The notes beneath the pieces were generated by a model. The model was not told where the DNA came from. It did not search any database and saw only the letters and a list, made by a program, of their open reading frames with translations. A stretch of DNA of 17,169 nt from Akkermansiaceae bacterium. Lineage in GTDB: Bacteria > Verrucomicrobiota > Verrucomicrobiia > Verrucomicrobiales > Akkermansiaceae. The stretch covers positions 5,780 through 22,948 of the forward strand of contig WTJZ01000165.1 of NCBI GenBank assembly GCA_011524615.1, given 5' to 3'. The translations under genes were made by a program, and so were the position numbers. This document shows positions 1 through 5,956 of this stretch, in pieces. Each line of letters begins with the position of its first letter. Within the stretch, counting starts at the first letter, position 1.

Positions 1-588
1 GAACTAGGCCTCCGTACGCAAGCACTCAAGGATATCTCCGCTAATGTCAGCCTCTGGATGATCAATAGTGACAGCGAGTTCGTCTATGTCGGAGACGAGG
101 GCAAGAATGAAGCAGGCCCTGCGAGCACGAGACATGGTGTAGAGACCTCTCTCTATTGGAGACCTAGTGACTCTCTTACCGTTGACCTCGAGCATGCTTG
201 GAGCTTCGCTCGTCTTGATGTTCCTGCGGGAGAGTTTGATGAGATCGATAACAGTGTCCCGCAAATGGCCAGTGCCGGCATCACTTTTGGCGACGATCAC
301 GGATGGTACAGTGCTCTCCGAGCACGTTACCTCTCCTCTCGCCCACTCGTCGGAGAGACCTCTGTCGTAGACTCTAAGGAGAGCCTCCAAGTCAATGCCC
401 GAATCGGATATAAATGGCACCACCTTGACCTCTCACTAGATGTACTCAACCTGCTGGATCGTAACGACCGAGACATCGAATACAATTACGAGAGCCAACT
501 CGCAGGCGAAACTACACCAGTAGAAGACATCCACTTTCACCCTACACCTCCTCGTCAAATCCGTCTCAATGCCACTCTCCAGTGGTAA
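1..588 (+). CDS. TonB-dependent receptor, C-terminal part of the beta-barrel (partial, 5' end outside window)
   Basis: The frame is open from base 1 and ends at TAA 586-588, giving the last 195 residues of a larger protein. Alternating polar and hydrophobic strands, the segment INSDSEFVYVGDEG near residue 20, the following RHGVETSLYWRP strand, and a final strand RLNATLQW ending in Trp are typical of the C-terminal barrel of TonB-dependent outer-membrane receptors. These proteins import iron complexes, cobalamin or other large ligands with energy from TonB-ExbBD. The substrate cannot be told, because the plug domain and TonB box lie upstream of the window. I see no frameshift. A strong hairpin follows the stop codon. 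Family assignment is confident; specificity is unknown. Confidence 0.85.
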   Translation, partial: ELGLRTQALKDISANVSLWMINSDSEFVYVGDEGKNEAGPASTRHGVETSLYWRPSDSLTVDLEHAWSFARLDVPAGEFDEIDNSVPQMASAGITFGDDHGWYSALRARYLSSRPLVGETSVVDSKESLQVNARIGYKWHHLDLSLDVLNLLDRNDRDIEYNYESQLAGETTPVEDIHFHPTPPRQIRLNATLQW

Positions 589-613
589 GGCGACTATAAT
601 GCTCGATAAACTC

Positions 614-639
614 TCGTAGGGGAACGACCTCCCCTACGA
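614..639 (+). terminator. Strong hairpin after the TonB receptor, no U-tract
   Basis: TCGTAGGGGA (614-623) and TCCCCTACGA (630-639) are perfect reverse complements around a six-base loop, 25 bases after the receptor stop codon. The sequence after it is not T-rich, so it does not look like a standard intrinsic terminator. It could be a 3'-end stabilising hairpin, a factor-assisted terminator or a processing site. The inverted repeat is certain; the role is inferred. Confidence 0.5.
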
Positions 640-693
640 TAACGACCAAATCCCACTCGCATTGTTTACAATGCGGTATACAATATCAACGTC

Positions 694-1065
694 ATGAAAT
701 TAATCTTTTCCATCCTAGTATTGCTAACCTCAATGAGCGTTGCAGAGCTTACCGTAGTGGACATCTCTGCTGTAGAAGTACGAGAATTACTCAAGTCTGA
801 GGACGCCCCTACCATTATTGATATTCGTACTGATAAGGAATATCAGCAATCACACATCAAGGGTGCTCTCCTCATCGATTTCTTCTCCGAGGAGTTCGCT
901 ACTCAACTCGACCAGCTCGACAAAGACGCTCCATACATTCTGCATTGTAAGTCAGGAGGACGCAGTACAAAGGCGCTTAAGACCCTGGAAGAGTTAGGCT
1001 TTACAAAGGTATACCATATGAACAAAGGCATACTCGATTGGCTCTCTCTCCCTCAGGAGCATTGA
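694..1065 (+). CDS. Exported single-domain rhodanese-like protein
   Basis: A 123-residue protein. Residues 1-17 form a short signal peptide (positively charged start, hydrophobic LIFSILVLLTSMSVA), so it probably works in the periplasm. The rest is one rhodanese domain: DIRTDKEYQQSHIKGA (about 43-58) is the typical substrate-side motif, and the active-site loop CKSGGRS has its cysteine at residue 85. Rhodaneses move sulfane sulfur through a cysteine persulfide; the donor and acceptor here are unknown. The six-residue loop fits sulfurtransferase rather than phosphatase-type rhodaneses. No Shine-Dalgarno sequence is visible before the ATG. A TACAAT hexamer at 679-684 may be a -10 element. The TGA stop is shared in a palindrome with the convergent SDR gene. 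Confidence 0.85.
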   Translation: MKLIFSILVLLTSMSVAELTVVDISAVEVRELLKSEDAPTIIDIRTDKEYQQSHIKGALLIDFFSEEFATQLDQLDKDAPYILHCKSGGRSTKALKTLEELGFTKVYHMNKGILDWLSLPQEH

Positions 1066-1068
1066 TCA
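1063..1068. other. Palindromic TGATCA forming both stop codons of two convergent genes
   Basis: TGA at 1063-1065 ends the rhodanese gene on the + strand. TCA at 1066-1068 is the TGA stop of the SDR gene on the - strand. The two reading frames therefore abut with zero bases between them, with no room for a terminator and with overlapping 3' untranslated transcript ends likely. Confidence 0.9.
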
Positions 1069-1737
1069 CGGTGCTGTCAATGACTGCCCATTTTGCGCGC
1101 TAGTAATCCCTGTGATATAAGGCGCTGCAGTCTTGGCCCATGTCGCTGCCGTCGGGAACATCTCAGCATCAGGCCCGAAGGTGCGCTGTAACATCTCAGT
1201 ATTGATAATACCCGGATTCAATGCCACAGCACCCAACCCTCTCGGCAGTTCTTGCGCGAGCGCCTTGGTAAGCCCTTCTATCGCCCACTTGCTTGCACAA
1301 TAGGGAGCAACCTCAGGCGAGGTCGAGCGCCCCCACCCTGAAGAAAGGTTAACAATCACCCCACTACCTGCTGACAGCATCATCGGAACGGTATGACGAA
1401 TCATATTGGCCACGCCGTTAATGTTGATCGCAGTCAGCTCATCGAATTGCGCCGCAGGAATCTCCCACAACTTAGCATTCGGGTTAATGATCGCAGCATT
1501 GTTAATCAATAAATCAGGAGCCCCTGTAGCAGCCTCCGCTTGCGTACAAAAGTCTCTCACAGACTCCTCCGAAGAGACCTCTAGAGCGATAAAGTGGTGA
1601 TCAGGATAGGCACCTCGGAGAGTCGCGAGCTTTTGCTCATTACGCCCTGCACCCACTACAGTATGCCCAGCCTTAATAAACTCAGTCACTAAGGCACGGC
1701 CTAATCCTGAAGTACACCCTGTTATCCAAATTTTCAT
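1066..1737 (-). CDS. Short-chain dehydrogenase/reductase (SDR) family oxidoreductase
   Basis: A 223-residue classical SDR with a Rossmann fold. The cofactor motif TGCTSGLG is at residues 6-13, NNAA at 79-82, the catalytic serine in the strand VNLSSG (132 or 133), and the catalytic YCASK with Tyr146 and Lys150. LNPGIINTEM follows, the usual nucleotide-binding PG segment. A GRN at 31-33, right after the second strand, hints at NADP(H) preference. The substrate cannot be read from the sequence. This is the only gene here with a clear Shine-Dalgarno sequence: GGAGG runs directly into the ATG region, seen on the + strand as CCTCC near 1741-1745. It is convergent with the rhodanese gene with no gap, and downstream of acnB on the same strand but behind the acnB terminator, so it is probably its own transcript. 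Confidence 0.88.
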   Translation of the reverse strand: MKIWITGCTSGLGRALVTEFIKAGHTVVGAGRNEQKLATLRGAYPDHHFIALEVSSEESVRDFCTQAEAATGAPDLLINNAAIINPNAKLWEIPAAQFDELTAININGVANMIRHTVPMMLSAGSGVIVNLSSGWGRSTSPEVAPYCASKWAIEGLTKALAQELPRGLGAVALNPGIINTEMLQRTFGPDAEMFPTAATWAKTAAPYITGITSAQNGQSLTAP

Positions 1738-1803
1738 CCCCCTCCATATCGTGCTCGCACTTATCTAACAAGCCCCAATCCCTTTGCCTCGGCCAAAGAG
1801 GTT

Positions 1804-1836
1804 GCAAAAAAAATGCGACCCCGTTCGGAGTCGCAT
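1804..1836 (-). terminator. Intrinsic terminator of acnB
   Basis: Read on the - strand, a ten-base-pair stem (one G-U pair) closed by a GAAC loop spans 1836 down to 1813, and is followed at once by eight T residues. It lies 29 bases after the acnB stop codon. This is a textbook rho-independent terminator and separates acnB from the SDR gene downstream. Confidence 0.9.
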
Positions 1837-1864
1837 GACAAAAAGTAATATCAGCAGAGCATTC

Positions 1865-4636
1865 TTACGAGTGCATCGCCTCTAGTGGCGGAGCAAACTG
1901 CGTAAGCGGGATACCCACAACCGCTTCCTTATACTCTTCTAGAGTAGGAGTACGACCGAGTACTGATGAGAGCACTACCACTGGGGTAGACGAGAGGAGA
2001 GACTCCCCTTTCTTGCGATCTGAGTCTTCTACCACACGACCTTGGAAGAGACGCGTCGAGGTAGCCATTACAGTATCACCCTTAGCAGCCTTCTCTTGGT
2101 TACCCATACAGAGGTTACATCCTGGACGCTCAAGGTACATCATGTTCTCGTATTCGGTACGAGCAGCACCCTTTGGAGCATTGTCATCGAACTCGAAGCC
2201 TGAGTACTTCTGGAGCATATCCCAGTCACCTTCTTCCTTGAGTTCGTCAATGATGTTGTACGTAGGTGCTGCTACCACGAGTGGCGCGTTGAACTCTACC
2301 TTACCTGACTTCTCCTCTAGGTTACGGAGCATCTGCGAAACGATCTTGAGGTCACCCTTGTGCACCATACATGATCCTACGAAGCCGAGGTCAACCACCT
2401 TATCTCCACCGTAGTATGAGATCGGACGGATCACATCGTGCGTGTAACGCTTAGATACATCTTCATTGTTCACGTCAGGGTCAGCGATCATTGGCTCCAC
2501 GATCACGTCGAGGTCAACCACCATCTCAGCGAAGTAGTTCGCTGATGAATCTGGCGTCAGCGCTGGCTTTTCACCTGAACGAATTTCTGCGATACGAGCA
2601 TCTGCCTTGTCGACGAGACCTTGGAGTACCTTCTGCTCGTTATCCATGCCCTTCTGGATCATGATGTTGATACGGCTCTTAGCGATCTCAAGAGACTCGA
2701 TGAGTGTCTCGTCCTGTGAGATACAGATCGACGCCTTCGCCTTCATCTCTGCCGTCCAGTCGGTAAAGGTAAAGGCCTGGTCTGCTGGAAGCGTTCCGAT
2801 GTGAACTTCGATCACGCGTCCTTGGAACACGTTCTCTCCGAACTTCTTAAGCATCTGTGCCTGTGTCGCGTGTACCACATCACGGAAGTCCATGTGTGGC
2901 TTGAGGTCACCCTTGAACGTCACCTTAACAGATTCAGGGATTGGCATCGTCGCCTCACCTGTAGCGAGTGCGAGAGCAACCGTACCAGAGTCAGCACCAA
3001 ATGCGACCCCCTTAGACATACGCGTGTGTGAGTCACCACCAATGATGATCGCCCACTCGTCTACGGTGAGGTCATTGAGTACCTTGTGGATAACGTCCGT
3101 CATCGCATGGTAATCACCCTCTGGGTCACGCGCGGTAATAAGCCCGAAGTCGTTCATGAACTTCATGAGCTTAGGAATGTTTGCCTGTGCCTTCTTATCC
3201 CATACAGAAGCCGTGTGACATCCTGACTGGTATGCACCGTCAACTGTAGGTGAGATCACAGTAGCAGCCATTGCCTCGAGCTCCTGTGATGTCATGAGAC
3301 CTGTCGTATCCTGAGACCCAACGATGTTAACCTTCACACGTACATCAGATCCTGCGTGGAGCGTCTTACCTGGAGTAGTTCCTACTGCGTTCTTGTTAAA
3401 GATCTTCTCTACTGCGGTGAGACCTTGTCCCTCTACTGAGATCTCCTTAGAGGTCGCGAATACTGGCTCAAGCGCTACACCGAGTGTTGCCGCGGCAAAG
3501 CTCTGTAACTTCTTACCGAAGACAACGGCATATGAACCACCAGCCTTGATGAATTCGACCTTCTGCGGGGTGAGTGCTGATGAGATATCAACGAGCTCTT
3601 GCTCGCCGTTGTAGAGCTTCTTCGCTACCGTATCGATCGTGAGTACTGTTCCAGTCGCTACGGAGTAGACTTGCTCGAGTACTGGCTCGTCGTTTTCGTC
3701 TACCACGACGTTTCCTTCTGCGTCAGTCTTCTTGACCCAGTTCTTGAGGTCGATTCCGATACCACCTGTTACTCCTACTGTAGTAAGGAAGATCGGAGAG
3801 ATACCGTTCGTACCAGCGACGATTGGTGCGATATTCACGAATGGAACGTACTGGCTCGCTTGCTTACCAGTCCAGAGAGCCACATTGTTCACCCCTGACA
3901 TACGAGATGAACCTACCCCCATTGTCCCCTTCTCAGCGATGAGCATCACACTCTTACCTGGGTGCTCAGCCTGTAGAGCTTGGATCTCCTTCTGCGCAGC
4001 AGGTGAGATCATGCACTTACCATGGAGCTCACGGTCAGAACGAGAGTGCGCTTGATTACCTGGAGAGAGAAGGTCTGTCGAGATATCACCTTCACCTGCG
4101 ATGTATGTAACTACTTCAATCTTCTCAGCTACATCTGGAAGCTTGGTGAAGAACTCCGCCTTAGCGTAACTCTCGAGAATTTCTTTAGCAGTTGGGCATC
4201 CCCCCTTATATGCAGCTTCGAGACGCGCTGTGTCTGCTTCGTAGAGGAATACTTGTGTCTTGAGAACCTCTCCAGCTTGCTTAGCAATCTCAATGTCTGA
4301 ACCGTCGATAAGGAGGTCCAGAAGAACCTCGATCGATGGTCCGCCCTTCATGTGCGAGAGGAGCTCGAACGCGTAGTCCGGCGTGATCTCTTCTACACTC
4401 GCTTCACCAAGGATGATTTCCTTAAGGAAAGCCGCCTTCACACCAGCCGCACTCGTTGTACCTGGCAGTGTGTTATAGATGAAGAAGATCAGAGAATCCT
4501 TACGGTGCTCATTCCCTGTGTCTTTGATTTGCTCTACGATTTCCGCAAGAAGCTCTCCGCCGTCAATAGGCTTCGGGTTAAGGCCCTGCTCCTTACGCTC
4601 TTCGATCTCTTTTAAATAATCTAAATACAAGCTCAT
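1865..4636 (-). CDS. acnB: Aconitate hydratase B (aconitase 2 / 2-methylisocitrate dehydratase), long form
   Basis: AcnB interconverts citrate and isocitrate through cis-aconitate in the TCA cycle; the family can also dehydrate 2-methylisocitrate. I chose the ATG at 4634-4636 (923 residues, MSLYLDYLKEIEERK) because homologues start this way. An in-frame ATG at 4669 would add eleven residues that do not resemble the family. The order is an N-terminal HEAT-like helical domain, a swivel domain, then the catalytic domains, as in AcnB and unlike AcnA. [4Fe-4S] ligands are Cys756 (GSCMVHKGD), Cys840 and Cys843 (PGCNLCMGN). GSQDTTGLMT and GGDSHTRMSKG are active-site segments. The protein is about 60 residues longer than E. 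coli AcnB, partly from extra sequence between the first and second cluster cysteines. From memory this length and these motifs match the Bacteroidota type. It has its own terminator. Confidence 0.96.
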   Translation of the reverse strand: MSLYLDYLKEIEERKEQGLNPKPIDGGELLAEIVEQIKDTGNEHRKDSLIFFIYNTLPGTTSAAGVKAAFLKEIILGEASVEEITPDYAFELLSHMKGGPSIEVLLDLLIDGSDIEIAKQAGEVLKTQVFLYEADTARLEAAYKGGCPTAKEILESYAKAEFFTKLPDVAEKIEVVTYIAGEGDISTDLLSPGNQAHSRSDRELHGKCMISPAAQKEIQALQAEHPGKSVMLIAEKGTMGVGSSRMSGVNNVALWTGKQASQYVPFVNIAPIVAGTNGISPIFLTTVGVTGGIGIDLKNWVKKTDAEGNVVVDENDEPVLEQVYSVATGTVLTIDTVAKKLYNGEQELVDISSALTPQKVEFIKAGGSYAVVFGKKLQSFAAATLGVALEPVFATSKEISVEGQGLTAVEKIFNKNAVGTTPGKTLHAGSDVRVKVNIVGSQDTTGLMTSQELEAMAATVISPTVDGAYQSGCHTASVWDKKAQANIPKLMKFMNDFGLITARDPEGDYHAMTDVIHKVLNDLTVDEWAIIIGGDSHTRMSKGVAFGADSGTVALALATGEATMPIPESVKVTFKGDLKPHMDFRDVVHATQAQMLKKFGENVFQGRVIEVHIGTLPADQAFTFTDWTAEMKAKASICISQDETLIESLEIAKSRINIMIQKGMDNEQKVLQGLVDKADARIAEIRSGEKPALTPDSSANYFAEMVVDLDVIVEPMIADPDVNNEDVSKRYTHDVIRPISYYGGDKVVDLGFVGSCMVHKGDLKIVSQMLRNLEEKSGKVEFNAPLVVAAPTYNIIDELKEEGDWDMLQKYSGFEFDDNAPKGAARTEYENMMYLERPGCNLCMGNQEKAAKGDTVMATSTRLFQGRVVEDSDRKKGESLLSSTPVVVLSSVLGRTPTLEEYKEAVVGIPLTQFAPPLEAMHS

Positions 4637-4648
4637 AAACTTTGGCGG

Positions 4649-4676
4649 ATTGTCTACTTCCCACCTCATAGTTCAA
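4649..4676 (-). promoter_or_regulatory. Candidate acnB promoter
   Basis: On the - strand TTGAAC (4676-4671) and GACAAT (4654-4649) are separated by 16 bases, resembling sigma70 -35 and -10 elements. Transcription would start about six bases before the ATG at 4636. The ATG at 4669 would fall inside this promoter, which is weak extra support for the 4636 start. Confidence 0.3.
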
Positions 4677-4744
4677 GAAGATTCTTAGCTTCTCTCCCTC
4701 TTCATAATCCTGATGCCTCCACTATCCATGAACCTCATCACTCA

Positions 4745-4759
4745 TGAGACCGAGTCTCA
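4745..4759. repeat. Small inverted repeat in the acnB-lspA intergenic region
   Basis: TGAGAC (4745-4750) and GTCTCA (4754-4759) are perfect six-base arms around CGA, followed by seven A residues on the + strand. It lies between two divergent genes (acnB and lspA). It could be an operator, but its orientation to the A run does not make a terminator for either gene. Nothing else stands out in the roughly 230 bases between these genes. Confidence 0.3.
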
Positions 4760-4868
4760 AAAAAACATCCCACTGTCTTCTGCACTCACGGCCTCCCATT
4801 TATTTTACCCTCCGGCTTTTAAACCTACTATTTGATAATTTGCGTGCTTTTCTGTAGAGCCATGCTAT

Positions 4869-5459
4869 GTGACGATCATGGATACCCCAAAGTTTCTTCC
4901 TTGGTTCCTCAAGATTTCACTCCCTCTCTTCGTCATTGATCAGATCACCAAGTGGTGGACTGTTCTCCACTTTTCGGAGCCGATGGTCGGAGCTAATGCC
5001 ACCTTTGACCCACCGGTAGAGGTGATCAAAGGCTTCTTCTACCTGAATCGTGTTCACAATCAGGGAATGGCTTGGGGCATCGGAAACGGCTCTAACTGGG
5101 CTCCGGTAGTGTTCCCTCTCATCTTGACCTCGGCATAGGTCGGAATCATCTTCTTCTGGAAGAAAAACGGATTCCCAACTAAGCTCACTCGCATCGCTGC
5201 CGCTCTCATCATCTCAGGCATTATCGGAAACTTTACCGACCGGCTCTTACAAGGCTTCTTTTTAGAAGCCTACGCAGACGAGTCCTTCTTCACGCGCTTC
5301 TCCAAGGGATACGTAGTCGACATGATCGACCTCTTCATCCCGGTCATAGATTACCGATACCCATGCTTTAATGTCGCAGACAGCTGTATCTGCGTCGCTG
5401 CAGGACTCCTCATCTATTCCTCGCTCTTCAGTAAAGAGTACCGAGAGAAGGCGCAGTAG
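4869..5459 (+). pseudogene. lspA: Lipoprotein signal peptidase (signal peptidase II), interrupted by an in-frame TAG
   Basis: LspA is the inner-membrane aspartyl protease that removes signal peptides from prolipoproteins. From GTG 4869 (or ATG 4878) the frame reads MDTPKFLPWFLKISLPLF, then VIDQITKWW, and RVHNQGMAWG, the conserved Asn-Gly loop. It meets TAG at 5136-5138 (codon 90). The same frame then continues without any indel to TAG 5457-5459, encoding GIIGNFTDRLLQG, KGYVVDMIDLFIP and FNVADSCICVAAG. Both catalytic aspartates (in NFTDR and NVADS) lie after the internal stop, so the 89-residue product would be inactive, and I see no good restart codon. The rest is intact and well conserved at about the usual length, so the nonsense codon is recent, suppressed or a sequence error. 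TAG is also used as a normal stop here (the same gene's end, the next small gene, oxyR), which argues against a general recoding. Confidence 0.85.
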
Positions 5460-5492
5460 CCTTCGCTACGATAAGGCGACGCTCATTACCAT

Positions 5493-5520
5493 TTGCGTAT
5501 CATTCACGACAGTCTATAGT
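5493..5520 (+). promoter_or_regulatory. Candidate promoter of the small membrane-protein gene
   Basis: TTGCGT (5493-5498) and TATAGT (5515-5520) are 16 bases apart. The -10 matches five of six consensus bases; the -35 is weak. Transcription would start at or beside the ATG at 5527, giving an almost leaderless mRNA. Confidence 0.3.
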
Positions 5521-5526
5521 GATTCT

Positions 5527-5736
5527 ATGAACGGTTTTGAGAAATTCATCTTGTTGATCGTCCTGATCTTATGGACATGGGGAGGCCTCTACCTTATTAA
5601 AAATTTTAATAAGATCTTCGGCCCACACCCCGATGATCCATCAGAAACGCCAGGTGCTAGGTCATATGGACAAACACAGATCTGGTCCGTATGGATTGGG
5701 ATGATTGCGATTGGGATATACTACCTATTGAACTAG
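5527..5736 (+). CDS. Small two-helix membrane protein, unknown function
   Basis: I do not recognise this 69-residue protein. It has an N-terminal hydrophobic helix (about residues 5-24, KFILLIVLILWTWGGLYLI), a polar middle (KNFNKIFGPHPDDPSETPG, about 25-45), and a second hydrophobic helix (about 51-68, IWSVWIGMIAIGIYYLLN) ending at the C terminus. I chose the ATG at 5527 rather than the upstream in-frame ATG at 5371, because the longer version overlaps the conserved 3' end of lspA and its extra residues look like an out-of-frame shadow. No Shine-Dalgarno sequence is visible. It lies between lspA and the thiC riboswitch on the same strand. A 21-base A/T-rich palindrome lies inside it at 5593-5613. 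Confidence 0.6.
   Translation: MNGFEKFILLIVLILWTWGGLYLIKNFNKIFGPHPDDPSETPGARSYGQTQIWSVWIGMIAIGIYYLLN
5593..5613. repeat. Perfect 21-base A/T-rich palindrome inside a coding region
   Basis: CTTATTAAAA (5593-5602) and TTTTAATAAG (5604-5613) are perfect reverse complements around one A. The segment codes for LIKNFNK in the small membrane protein. It is much more A/T-rich than its surroundings. It could be a protein-binding site or coincidence in Lys/Asn/Ile/Phe codons. Confidence 0.5.
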
Positions 5737-5796
5737 GACGTCGCACATCCTCCCTTGACAATTCTACGACTTGTAAGATATTTATTTCTCAAAGCA

Positions 5797-5882
5797 GGGG
5801 TGTCCTCTATCGGACTGAGAGTGTACGTTGCAATACGCACATGACCCTTTGAACCTGATACGGCTGACACCGACGAAGGGAG
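5797..5882 (+). ncRNA. TPP riboswitch (THI element) upstream of thiC
   Basis: The core motifs of the thiamine pyrophosphate aptamer occur in order: GGGGTGTC (5797-5804), CTGAGA (5815-5820), a P3 arm with GTG/CAC and CGT/ACG pairs (5821-5840), ACCCTTTGAACCTGA (5844-5858), a CGG/CCG P4 arm, and CGAAGGGA (5874-5881). The aptamer lies about 75 bases before the thiC ATG, the expected target. By knowledge of the family, bound TPP should turn thiC off. The outer P1 pairing is not obvious to me, so the exact ends are approximate. Confidence 0.93.
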
Positions 5883-5907
5883 CGACACGTTGTAGATAAT
5901 TTTTTCC

Positions 5908-5930
5908 AACCCGTCGTTTCACGACGGGTT
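5908..5930 (+). terminator. Hairpin of the thiC riboswitch expression platform
   Basis: AACCCGTCGT (5908-5917) and ACGACGGGTT (5921-5930) form a perfect ten-base-pair stem around TTC, between the TPP aptamer and the thiC ATG. Only three T residues follow the G/C part and the run is broken by GTCG, so termination by a plain U-tract would be weak. It may be the regulated terminator, or it may act together with the aptamer in another way. Confidence 0.55.
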
Positions 5931-5956
5931 TGTCGTATTCAAACAGAATCACGACT

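Noticed and set aside
4637..4669. Longer acnB start at ATG 4669
   Set aside because: The eleven extra residues do not look like the family, no ribosome site precedes the codon, and it lies inside a candidate promoter.
5136..5138. TAG reassigned to an amino acid throughout the genome
   Set aside because: TAG is used as the natural stop of lspA itself, of the small membrane-protein gene and of oxyR, so a general reassignment is not supported by this window.
5371..5526. Longer start for the small membrane protein, overlapping the lspA end
   Set aside because: The extra residues are an out-of-frame reading of the conserved LspA C-terminal region, and the hydrophobic protein starts naturally at 5527.
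5930..5956. TTG start for thiC at 5930
   Set aside because: It lies at the edge of the leader hairpin, and the ATG at 5957 gives a normal N terminus.
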